Source of the DNA: Archangium sp.
Lineage (GTDB): Bacteria > Myxococcota > Myxococcia > Myxococcales > Myxococcaceae
Reading direction: 5' to 3'
DNA: 64,000 nt
Assembly (NCBI GenBank): GCA_030695565.1
Contig: JAUYRZ010000091.1
Coordinates: forward strand, 1 to 64,000
Part shown: positions 17,556-24,147 of the stretch, one piece after another
Numbering within the stretch: position 1 is the first letter of the stretch
Layout of the letters: each line of letters begins with the position of its first letter
Translations under genes and position numbers: made by a program
The notes under the pieces: model-generated
Database searches by the model: none
Seen by the model: the letters and a program-made list of their open reading frames with translations, nothing else
Told to the model about the DNA's origin: nothing

Positions 17556-17789
17556 TTGACCTCGATCGAAGTGCTGCTGGGAGATCCCGACACCGGCACT
17601 CGTACGGCGCTCGCCCGGAATCCGCACTGCCGCCACTTTGAGAGGTTGGGGGCCGATGAGATGTCGCCTGTGCGCCAGGCGGTGGCGGAGCGTGGTGATG
17701 CTCCGCGTGCGTTGATTGAGCGGCTTGCTCTTGATTCGCAGAGTGTCGTTTCGAGAGCGGCGGAGAAGACTTTGCGGGGACTGAAGTAA
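17556..17789 (+). CDS. Small leucine-rich-repeat-variant-like protein, possibly a frameshifted gene
   Basis: A 77-residue frame with LRV/HEAT-like repeats (LARNPHCRHFERL, VRQAVAERG, ALIERLALDSQSVV). This frame has only a TTG start. An ATG at 17549 in the -1 frame has a good -10-like CAGACT 7 nt upstream, the layout seen before other genes here, but that frame closes after 29 codons. Removing one base near 17558 would join the ATG to the repeat frame. Third-position GC is lower than in neighbouring genes. It may therefore be a pseudogene, a sequencing error, or a short gene using TTG. Confidence 0.42.
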   Translation: MTSIEVLLGDPDTGTRTALARNPHCRHFERLGADEMSPVRQAVAERGDAPRALIERLALDSQSVVSRAAEKTLRGLK

Positions 17790-17790
17790 T

Positions 17791-17837
17791 GCCCTCACCC
17801 CCACCCTCTCCCAAATCTCCCAAAGGGAGAGGGAGAG
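17791..17837. repeat. Dispersed palindromic repeat, copy 2
   Basis: Contains CCCTCACCC-CCACCCTCTCCC facing AAAGGGAGAGGGAGAGAC. It lies between the 3' ends of two convergent genes, where it could act as a terminator or an mRNA stabiliser. Confidence 0.7.
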
Positions 17838-17876
17838 ACGAGCGACGCCAGGCCGCCCCTCTCTCCCTCCTTCAAA

Positions 17877-18989
17877 TCAGGCCTTCAGCTGGAACTTGTC
17901 GAGCGCCCCGTCGCCCAGCACGAGGTGAACCTGGCCGACCTTCGCCGCGAGCTCCTTGTACGCCTCCAGTTCCTTGAGACGCACCAGCAGCGGGTTCTCC
18001 GACAGAACCTTCGCGGTCTGGGCCATGCTCCGCGTCGCCGCCGTCTCCTCGCGCCGGAGGATGACGTTGGCCTCGGCCTCCTTCTGCGCCTGGATGACCT
18101 TGTTCAGCAGCTCCTTCATCTCGCCCGGCAGAATGACGTCCTTCACGCCGAGCTCGATCAGCTCCAGACCCAGGCCCTCGGCGCGATCGCGCACCGACGG
18201 CGTCATCACCTTCGACAGCTCATCACGCAGCCCGAGCAGCTCGTCGAGCGTGCGCGTGGTGACGGCCTCACGGGCCGCCAGCTGCATCGCCAGGTACACC
18301 ACGTCATCAGGCGCCCGGGCGACCTGGGCCAGCCGCTTCGCGTCCTTCACCTTGAAGGTCGCGGAGAGGTTGAGCCGCAGCGAAACGCGGTCCTTCGTCA
18401 TCACGTCCTGGCCATTCACAGCCAGTACGCGCTCACGAAGGTCGATGACCGCCATCGTCACCGTCCGCAGGGTGTTCCACGCCGCGTGACGACCGGCCGG
18501 CAGCACGGCATCGAGCTGGCCGTCGACGTAACGCACCGCCACGCTGCCCTCGGGCGCAGTCGCCTCCACGTAGTCACGGCCCCTGGCGAGCGCCGCGACG
18601 TCGGCGGTGAGCGGCCTGGTCTCGACACCCGAGGTGTCGATCACCTGCACCTGGATGAGCGGCGTCACCGCGCCCGTCGCCCGATCCACCTGGCGCTCCA
18701 CCGTCCACACCTGGTGAACGCCCGCGCCCAGCCAGAGCGCCGGCTTGCCACGCCGGGTGACGAGGCCCCGCTCGTGCTCAGCGAGGGTGAGCAGCTGCAG
18801 GTCGCCCGCCGGAACCAGCGCGAGGCGCAGCTCGTCGAGCTCGGCCAGCAGCCCGATGGTGGACACCTTCTCCACGCGCTGCACCTTGAACGCGGCCCAC
18901 ACCCGGTGCACGCCGGGCGCGAGGTACTTCACGGGGCGGCCGTCCTCGATGAGGAAAGCGCGCTCGTGGGTCATGATCTCGATCTGCAT
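17877..18989 (-). CDS. Slipin / SPFH-domain protein
   Basis: A 370-residue SPFH-family scaffold protein. The central part has the prohibitin/stomatin pattern (TAVIDLRERVLAVNGQ-type strand, DRVSLRLNLSATFKV, then VTTRTLDELLGLRDEL and GLGLELIELGVKDVILP), followed by a helical region with QAQKEAEANVILRREE. Unusually, it has no clear N-terminal membrane anchor; instead the first 150 residues hold two related beta modules (EIMTHERAFLIEDGRPV and LTLAEHERGLVTRRGKP). A Shine-Dalgarno AAGGAG precedes the ATG. Slipins organise membrane microdomains; a partner such as NfeD is not visible. Confidence 0.85.
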   Translation of the reverse strand: MQIEIMTHERAFLIEDGRPVKYLAPGVHRVWAAFKVQRVEKVSTIGLLAELDELRLALVPAGDLQLLTLAEHERGLVTRRGKPALWLGAGVHQVWTVERQVDRATGAVTPLIQVQVIDTSGVETRPLTADVAALARGRDYVEATAPEGSVAVRYVDGQLDAVLPAGRHAAWNTLRTVTMAVIDLRERVLAVNGQDVMTKDRVSLRLNLSATFKVKDAKRLAQVARAPDDVVYLAMQLAAREAVTTRTLDELLGLRDELSKVMTPSVRDRAEGLGLELIELGVKDVILPGEMKELLNKVIQAQKEAEANVILRREETAATRSMAQTAKVLSENPLLVRLKELEAYKELAAKVGQVHLVLGDGALDKFQLKA

Positions 18990-19278
18990 TGGAGCTCTCC
19001 TTTCGGGAAGAGGTGCTGCGGGTGGGTGCTGCTTTGAGAAAAATGGAAACTGCCGGGCTCACGGGTGAACGCGACGTTGTCTGACGAACAGTTCAGACAC
19101 CTCGAGCCAACGGCCAACATCGCCGCTGCCATGCCGTGAAGGCGGCACCTCGGGAGCTCCAGTTCGGACTCGTCGCGTGACCACGCACGAGGTGGAACCA
19201 GAGCTCTTTTCGAAGCGAGACCTTCACTGCACACGGCGCTCGAGGCCGTGCATCACCAGCTGACCCGGCAGCCTCCGG
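18990..19278. other. Intergenic region with a 7-bp inverted repeat
   Basis: No protein-coding frame is convincing here. TGTCTGA (19078-19084) and TCAGACA (19093-19099) form a perfect inverted repeat with an 8-nt spacer. It could be a small operator or hairpin. The rest of this stretch shows nothing recognisable. Confidence 0.3.
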
Positions 19279-19350
19279 TGGGGCGAGAAGGAATCGAACC
19301 TTCAACCGCGAGATGACGAATCTCGTGCTCTACCAGTGAGCTATCGCTCC
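19279..19350 (-). tRNA. Atypical tRNA, anticodon CGT (Thr-like), possibly a pseudo-tRNA
   Basis: A 72-nt cloverleaf. The acceptor stem GGAGCGA/TCGCCCC has an A-C mismatch at pair 3-70. The D arm (GCTC/GAGC) has a short 7-nt loop. The anticodon arm is CGAGA-TTCGTCA-TCTCG, reading CGT. The T arm GAAGG-TTCGATT-CCTTC is normal. C at position 37, next to the anticodon, is unusual; tRNA-Thr needs A37. CCA is not encoded. It may be a decayed or specialised tRNA. Confidence 0.7.
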
Positions 19351-19519
19351 GGCGTTTCAGGCCGGTGTGTCGTCGGCCCGCTGTTCGAATCGCCTGCGTT
19401 GACGTGGAAGCGTGAACGGTCTCCCGTACGAACCACGAACCGGCGCAGCGTCTGGCTGACGACGCATCACCCGACGTGGGCTCCCTTTTCTGCCTGACGG
19501 TGGTAGTTCGAACGAAGCG

Positions 19520-20152
19520 ATGTCTTCGCCCCCTCCCTTTCAATCGAAGCACCCGCCGACCAGCTTCTACCGGTCGGTCCTGCACGCCTGGAACGGGCTG
19601 ATTCACACCGTGGTGCACCAGCGCAACATGCGCATGCACATGATCTCGGGCCTGCTGGTCGGGCTGGTGGGCAGCGGCATCCCCTTGGGCCTCGCCGAGA
19701 AGGTGACGCTGATCTTCTGCGTGTTGTTGGTGCTCTTCGCCGAGATGCTCAACTCGGCGCTCGAGCAGCTGGTCGACCTCGCCATCCAGCAGTTCGACGA
19801 GAAGGCCAAGCTCACCAAGGACATCGCCGCGGCCGCCGTACTGGTGCTGGCCATCGGCACGGTGGTGCTCTTCGCCGCGGTGCTGGTGCACAACGCCCAG
19901 ACCATCTTCGCGAACCTCCCGGCCATTCAGCGGCAGGTGATCTTCGGAGTGCCGCTGGTCTTCCTGGGCGGCGCGCTGATGCACGAGCAGAACAAACCCG
20001 CCTGGCTCGACCTGCTGCTGACCATCGCGGCCCTGGTGCTCTGGGGGATCATCACCTCGTGGACGGAGAGCCAGGTCTTCTCAGCCATGACGCTCGGACT
20101 GTTGGTGGTGTGTGCCAACGCCGCGTACGCCCGGCAGAAGGCAAAAAAATAA
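19520..20152 (+). CDS. dgkA: Diacylglycerol kinase / undecaprenol kinase-like membrane protein, extended
   Basis: The N-terminal 130 residues match the small integral-membrane kinase family DgkA, which phosphorylates diacylglycerol or undecaprenol; the key motif is AEMLNSALEQLVDL. Canonical DgkA has about 120 residues and three membrane helices. This protein has 210 residues and adds about three helices at the C-terminus (VIFGVPLVFLGGALM, LLLTIAALVLWGII, FSAMTLGLLVVCANAAY). Substrate preference cannot be decided from the sequence. A terminator-like hairpin overlaps its stop codon. Confidence 0.85.
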   Translation: MSSPPPFQSKHPPTSFYRSVLHAWNGLIHTVVHQRNMRMHMISGLLVGLVGSGIPLGLAEKVTLIFCVLLVLFAEMLNSALEQLVDLAIQQFDEKAKLTKDIAAAAVLVLAIGTVVLFAAVLVHNAQTIFANLPAIQRQVIFGVPLVFLGGALMHEQNKPAWLDLLLTIAALVLWGIITSWTESQVFSAMTLGLLVVCANAAYARQKAKK

Positions 20153-20172
20153 GCCCGGCGGGTGGCCGGGCT
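20151..20172 (+). terminator. Terminator-like hairpin after dgkA
   Basis: GCCCGG (20153-20158) pairs with CCGGGC (20166-20171) across a 7-nt loop, extended by AA/TT. A run of A precedes the hairpin, but the T tract after it is very short. It overlaps the stop codon of dgkA. Confidence 0.5.
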
Positions 20173-20190
20173 TCCAACATCCGCAGCGAC

Positions 20191-20243
20191 GCCAGGCCGC
20201 TGGTCTCTGCTCCCCCTTCGGGTCTTCGTCCCCGGCGCCTGGC
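20191..20243. other. Inverted repeat downstream of the 61-residue gene
   Basis: GCCAGGC (20191-20197) and GCCTGGC (20237-20243) are perfect complements enclosing 39 nt that include CCCCCTTCGGG. On the minus strand the structure lies just beyond the stop codon of the 61-residue gene and may be its terminator or a structured 3' end. Confidence 0.35.
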
Positions 20244-20278
20244 CGGAAACGGAAGTACCCGCTGGGGTTCGCACCCTA

Positions 20279-20464
20279 TTAGGCGCTCGCCCGATTCTCC
20301 GGGTTCGTGCCTTCGACCGGCTTCACTTCCTTCAGGTCAGTCGTGACCAGGTCGATAAGCTCAGTCGCGATGTCCAGAATCTGGTTGGGAGTGTAACCAC
20401 CTGCCCGAAGCTGCGCAAAGAACGTGCGCGCCAGAATCTTGGTGCCCTTCTTGTCGGTGCTCAT
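20279..20464 (-). CDS. Small conserved-looking protein, 61 aa
   Basis: Starts at an ATG with a perfect GGAGGG Shine-Dalgarno 6 nt upstream (20471-20476), which makes it a real gene despite its size. The sequence is basic at the N-terminus (MSTDKKGTKILA), then helical (TFFAQLRAGGYTPNQILDIATELIDLVTTDL), with an acidic and polar tail. There is no signal peptide or membrane segment. The helical pattern, with a possible turn at GGYTPNQ, could be a small DNA- or protein-binding helix-turn-helix. The family is not recognised. Confidence 0.75.
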   Translation of the reverse strand: MSTDKKGTKILARTFFAQLRAGGYTPNQILDIATELIDLVTTDLKEVKPVEGTNPENRASA

Positions 20465-20582
20465 CTTGATCCCTCCAGTGGAGCCCAACAGCGGCTCAGC
20501 GATGGTTACCTGCTCTACACCTTGCGTGCCATGCGTCTGACGCGGCCAGCTCAGAGTCAAAACGGGCGTTTGAGTTGGTTTT

Positions 20583-20626
20583 CAGGTGTCAGGTGCGAAG
20601 CGCCCTTCGCACTTAGCTGCCACCTG
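20583..20626. other. Nested hairpin upstream of the flavoprotein gene
   Basis: GTGCGAAG (20593-20600) and CTTCGCAC (20605-20612) form an 8-bp stem with a 4-nt loop, enclosed by CAGGTG (20583-20588) and CACCTG (20621-20626). It lies about 90 nt before the flavoprotein start and upstream of the candidate promoter, so it may be an operator or a terminator rather than a 5' leader. Confidence 0.4.
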
Positions 20627-20680
20627 CCGCGAACGAGTCGAGGCACCGGTACCCCTGGCTCCAACCGGGAAATCAGCCAC

Positions 20681-20710
20681 TTGCCGAATCTACCGTGGGA
20701 ACGGTAAGGC
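20681..20710 (+). promoter_or_regulatory. Candidate sigma-70 promoter of the flavoprotein gene
   Basis: -35 TTGCCG (20681-20686), an 18-nt spacer, and -10 TAAGGC (20705-20710). The GTG start is only 6 nt after the -10, so the transcript would be leaderless. Confidence 0.4.
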
Positions 20711-20716
20711 ACCGGG

Positions 20717-22318
20717 GTGCCGTCCTTCAGGGTCAACAACCTCGCGCTCTGGCTGGATGAGCCGGAATCGCTGCTGACCCGAAAGGCTGCCGAGAAGTTG
20801 GGCGTCAAGCCGGCAGATCTGATCAACGTCAGAGTGGTTCGCTCCGTGCTCGACGCGCGGAAGAAGAACAGCCCGCGCTACATCCACACCGTCGAGGTGG
20901 AGTTCGCCGCCGGCAAGCTGCCCAGGACGGTGCCGCCCGACGTGAGCGAGGTGGAGCCGCTCCCGCCCCCTTCTCTTCCGGTGAAACGCCAGCCCGATCA
21001 GCGCCCCATCATCATCGGCATGGGGCCCGCGGGTTTGTTCTGCGCGCTCGAGCTGGCACAACGCGGAGTGAAGTCGATCCTGATCGATCGCGGGCGCGAG
21101 GTGATTCAGCGCCGCAAAGACGTGGCCAAGCTGATGCGCGACGGCTCTCTGATGACCGAGAGCAACATGAGCTTCGGCGAAGGCGGCGCGGGCGCGTACA
21201 CCGACGGCAAGCTCTCCACGCGCATCAACCATCCGTCCGTGCGCAAGGTGATCGAGACCTTCGCCCACTACGGCGCGCCCGACCGCATCCTGGTGCAGGG
21301 CAAGCCCCACATCGGCTCCGACCTGCTGCCGTTCGCTGTCGAGCGAATGCGCAAAGAGCTGCAGGAGATGGGCGTCGAGGTGCTCTTCGAGACGCGCGTC
21401 GAGGACATCTTGAGCCGCGATGGGCAGACCACGGGCGTGAAGCTGTCCGACGGCTCGGAGCTGCACAGCGATCGCGTGGTGCTCCTGCCTGGCAACTCGG
21501 CGCGTGAGCTGTTCGAACGCTTCGCGGCTGACGGGCGCATCTTCATCGAGCCCAAACCCTTCGCGCTGGGCTTCCGCGCGGAGCACCCGCAGCCGCTGAT
21601 CAACGCGATTCAATACGGGGAGAAGTTCGCCGACTCGAAGCTGCCGCCCGCTGATTACAAGTTGGCCGAGAACCTCTCGGTCGATGGCGACGTGCGCGGC
21701 GTCTTCTCGTTCTGCATGTGCCCCGGCGGCATCGTGGTGCCCACGCCCACCGAACCCGGCATGCAGTGCACCAACGGCATGTCGAACTCGCACCGCAACT
21801 CGAAGTACGCGAACGCGGGCATCGTGGTCTCCGTCTCGGTGGAGGACTACGCGAAGTCAGGCTTCACCGGACCGCTCGCGGGCATCGAGTTTCAACGGCA
21901 TTGGGAACGGCAGGCCTACGCGCTCGGCGGCGGCAACTTCTTCGCGCCTGCCCAGTCGATCCCCGACTACCTCGCGGGCACCACGAAGAAGAAGCCCGAG
22001 GGCACGTCGTACCGCCCCGGCCTCGCCCACGTGGATCTGAACCGGCTCTTCCCCGAGTGGCTCACCACCTCGCTCAAGCAGGCCATCCGCGCGTTCGATC
22101 GCCGCATGAAGGGCTTCATCACCGAAGAGGGCCTGCTGCTGGGCATCGAAGCGCGCACCTCGACGCCGCTGCGCATCACCCGCAACGAGCAGCTGCAGTC
22201 GGTCTCGATGAAGGGCCTGTACCCGGGTGGTGAAGGCGCAGGCTACGCGGGCGGCATCGTGTCGTCGGGCATCGACGGCCTGCGCATCGCCGAACAGATC
22301 TGCGCGGAGCTGTCGTGA
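20717..22318 (+). CDS. FAD-dependent dehydrogenase (COG2509-type flavoprotein)
   Basis: A 533-residue soluble flavoprotein with a GTG start. After an N-terminal domain of about 90 residues comes the FAD-binding Rossmann motif IIIGMGPAGLFCALELA with the acidic end in ILIDRG. A central segment carries MTESNMSFGEGGAGAYTDGKL, a hallmark of the COG2509 group of uncharacterised oxidoreductases. The C-terminus has the second FAD-contacting motif (GEGAGYAGGIVSSGIDGLRIAE). The electron donor and substrate are not known. It overlaps the following GTG by 4 nt (GTGA). Confidence 0.92.
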   Translation: MPSFRVNNLALWLDEPESLLTRKAAEKLGVKPADLINVRVVRSVLDARKKNSPRYIHTVEVEFAAGKLPRTVPPDVSEVEPLPPPSLPVKRQPDQRPIIIGMGPAGLFCALELAQRGVKSILIDRGREVIQRRKDVAKLMRDGSLMTESNMSFGEGGAGAYTDGKLSTRINHPSVRKVIETFAHYGAPDRILVQGKPHIGSDLLPFAVERMRKELQEMGVEVLFETRVEDILSRDGQTTGVKLSDGSELHSDRVVLLPGNSARELFERFAADGRIFIEPKPFALGFRAEHPQPLINAIQYGEKFADSKLPPADYKLAENLSVDGDVRGVFSFCMCPGGIVVPTPTEPGMQCTNGMSNSHRNSKYANAGIVVSVSVEDYAKSGFTGPLAGIEFQRHWERQAYALGGGNFFAPAQSIPDYLAGTTKKKPEGTSYRPGLAHVDLNRLFPEWLTTSLKQAIRAFDRRMKGFITEEGLLLGIEARTSTPLRITRNEQLQSVSMKGLYPGGEGAGYAGGIVSSGIDGLRIAEQICAELS

Positions 22319-22683
22319 AGTACCGCGTGCGCAGCAAAGACGGCGAGCTCGAGTACGAGTCGTTCAAGCAGCTCGAAGAAGCAGCGCAGGTGGGCTTCCT
22401 CGACCCTGACGACGAGCTGCTGCGCGAGGGTGAGACGGAGTGGAAGAAGGTGTCGTCCCAGCCTGCGCTGATGAAGGGCAAACGGGCGGCCGCTGCGTGG
22501 AAGAGCCCTCTCTTCCGCTGGGTGCTGCTCGCGGTGCTCGGCGCGATGTTCGCCATCTGGGCGATTCACACCGGCAACACCCAGGACAGACCCGAACTCT
22601 CAGCAGGCGGCCTGGTCGTGGCCTTCATGAGTGCGGGGGTCTTGTTCAAAGTCACCGCCGACGCCCAGAAGCGCCGCAGGTAG
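22315..22683 (+). CDS. GYF_2-like small membrane protein
   Basis: A 122-residue protein. The first 50 residues (MKYRVRSKDGELEYESFKQL, then DELLREGETEWKKV) resemble the GYF_2 / DUF4339 fold that precedes membrane segments in many bacteria. Two membrane helices follow (about 66-86 and 96-113). It starts at a GTG overlapping the flavoprotein stop, so translation is coupled. It ends exactly where the convergent START-domain gene ends. The role is unknown. Confidence 0.8.
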   Translation: MKYRVRSKDGELEYESFKQLEEAAQVGFLDPDDELLREGETEWKKVSSQPALMKGKRAAAAWKSPLFRWVLLAVLGAMFAIWAIHTGNTQDRPELSAGGLVVAFMSAGVLFKVTADAQKRRR

Positions 22684-23319
22684 TCACTTCTTCGCGCTGC
22701 GTTTGTCGATCACCGTCTTCTTGATCGCGTCGAACACCTTGGGCACCGCCATGCCGTTGGCCTGGTTGATGATGAACACGGGGATCGAGCCGCCCGGCAC
22801 GGTGTAGACGTAGTAGGTCGCGAAGGTCTTCTTGCCGTCTTCGCGGGGCTCCAGCAGCCAGTGGCCGGTGTTGGTGCGCACCCGAACCACGTCCTTCTTC
22901 TCGGGCATCAGGCTGTCCTGCTCCTTGGCGGCGGCGACCCAGGAGACCTTGTAGAAACCCTTGCCGTCCTTCCAGTCAGACTCGTCTTTGAGCGCGATGA
23001 TGTAGTCGCGTTCGGCGACCATCGGCGTGTTGAGCCGGCTGTAGAAGAGGACGTCTTTGCCGTCTTCGCTGCGGGTGAGCACCTTGGCTTCAGCCGTGTA
23101 CGGCATCTGCCTGGGGTAGTTCTCCAGGTCCTGGATGACGTCGAACACCTCTTTCGGGGTGGCATTGATGAGGCCGATCGCCCGCATCTCGCGCACTTCG
23201 CTGCCTTCGACCTGGCGGCGATAGACCTTGACGCCTTCGGGCTCGGCGGCGAGCTCCCAGCGGGGGGCGTCGGAGAGCAGCAGGAGGGGAACGAGGGCGA
23301 GGCTGATCATCATGCACAT
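22684..23319 (-). CDS. START-domain lipid-binding protein, secreted
   Basis: A 211-residue protein with a short Sec signal peptide (MISLALVPLLLL). The rest forms a START domain, a hydrophobic-pocket fold that binds lipids: WELAAEPEGVKVYRR at the start, then EVFDVIQDLENYPRQMPY, ERDYIIAL, and the C-terminal helix (VPKVFDAIKKTVIDKRS). It should act in the periplasm. A second in-frame ATG two codons downstream is also possible. The gene is convergent with the preceding pair, without any spacer. Confidence 0.87.
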   Translation of the reverse strand: MCMMISLALVPLLLLSDAPRWELAAEPEGVKVYRRQVEGSEVREMRAIGLINATPKEVFDVIQDLENYPRQMPYTAEAKVLTRSEDGKDVLFYSRLNTPMVAERDYIIALKDESDWKDGKGFYKVSWVAAAKEQDSLMPEKKDVVRVRTNTGHWLLEPREDGKKTFATYYVYTVPGGSIPVFIINQANGMAVPKVFDAIKKTVIDKRSAKK

Positions 23320-23346
23320 CCTGTCGAAACTTGGGGTGGCGCGAGG

Positions 23347-23352
23347 TAGTGT
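23347..23352 (+). promoter_or_regulatory. Candidate -10 element (TAGTGT)
   Basis: TAGTGT lies 9 nt before the TTG start at 23362 with no Shine-Dalgarno sequence, which suggests a near-leaderless transcript. Confidence 0.3.
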
Positions 23353-23361
23353 GACACGGCC

Positions 23362-24147
23362 TTGAGCCAGACTGAAAACCCAGAAACGAATTCAGACGAG
23401 CGCATCCGCAAGATCTACGTGAAGGACCTCAAGTTGGGCGAGGGCATTCACACGGTCTTCCGGGCAGCTCGCAAAGAGAAACACACCAGCCGCGGCGGGA
23501 AGTCGTTCCTCGCCCTTACCCTCGTGGATCGCACGGGCGAAATCGACGGGCGCGTCTTCGACAACGTCGACGCCGCTGACGGAGCGTTTTCCGCTGACGA
23601 CTACCTGCTGGTGAAGGGGAAGATCGGCCAGTTCCACGGCAAGTCGCAGGTGGTGATCGATCGCCTCGAGCGCCTCGACGCGGGCCCCATCGACGCGGCC
23701 GAGTTCGCGTTCACGCCCGCGCCGTTGCCCGCTCCCGTCGAGAAAACGGCTCCTGCAGCCGCCGCTCACACGCGCGAGACCGCTTCAGCAGAAGGCGCGC
23801 CCAAGGTGCACCTGAGCCGCCGCCTGGCCAAGATGCTGGAGAACCCGCAGGTCGCGCAGGCGCTCGACGTGCTGGTGGCCCAGCTGGAGAAGACCATCGA
23901 GGAGCGCATTCACGCGAAGGCCGGTCTGCCCGCGCCTGTTCGCACCGAGCGTCCTCCTCGCGAGCGCAAGCCGCGGGGGCCTCGCGTCGAGCACAAGCCG
24001 CGCGCCGAAGGTGAAGCGAGCGCTGGGAAGCCCGAGCCCAAGCGTGACCCGTCGTTGCCCGAAGGCCTGGCGTTCAAGCCCTTCAACGCGCTGGTTGGCG
24101 AGGGTGAGAAGCCCGCTGAGACCAAGCCCGAGACGAACAACGGCTGA
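23362..24147 (+). CDS. OB-fold nucleic-acid-binding protein (YhaM N-terminal-like)
   Basis: A 261-residue protein whose first 110 residues form an OB fold like the N-terminal domain of the YhaM/CBF1 3'-5' exonuclease (KIYVKDLKLGEGIHTVFRA, LALTLVDRTGEIDGRVFD, LLVKGKIGQFHGKSQVVIDRL). The HD nuclease domain that normally follows is absent; instead there is a Pro/Ala linker, a short helical segment (RRLAKMLENPQVAQALDVL) and a basic, disordered tail. The start is a TTG. The next gene, which encodes an HD protein, begins within its stop codon (TGATG), so the products are probably made together. Confidence 0.82.
   Translation: MSQTENPETNSDERIRKIYVKDLKLGEGIHTVFRAARKEKHTSRGGKSFLALTLVDRTGEIDGRVFDNVDAADGAFSADDYLLVKGKIGQFHGKSQVVIDRLERLDAGPIDAAEFAFTPAPLPAPVEKTAPAAAAHTRETASAEGAPKVHLSRRLAKMLENPQVAQALDVLVAQLEKTIEERIHAKAGLPAPVRTERPPRERKPRGPRVEHKPRAEGEASAGKPEPKRDPSLPEGLAFKPFNALVGEGEKPAETKPETNNG

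Noticed and set aside
19381..19400. GTTCGAATCGCC as the T arm of a second tRNA near 19380
   Set aside because: No matching acceptor, D or anticodon arms could be found around it.
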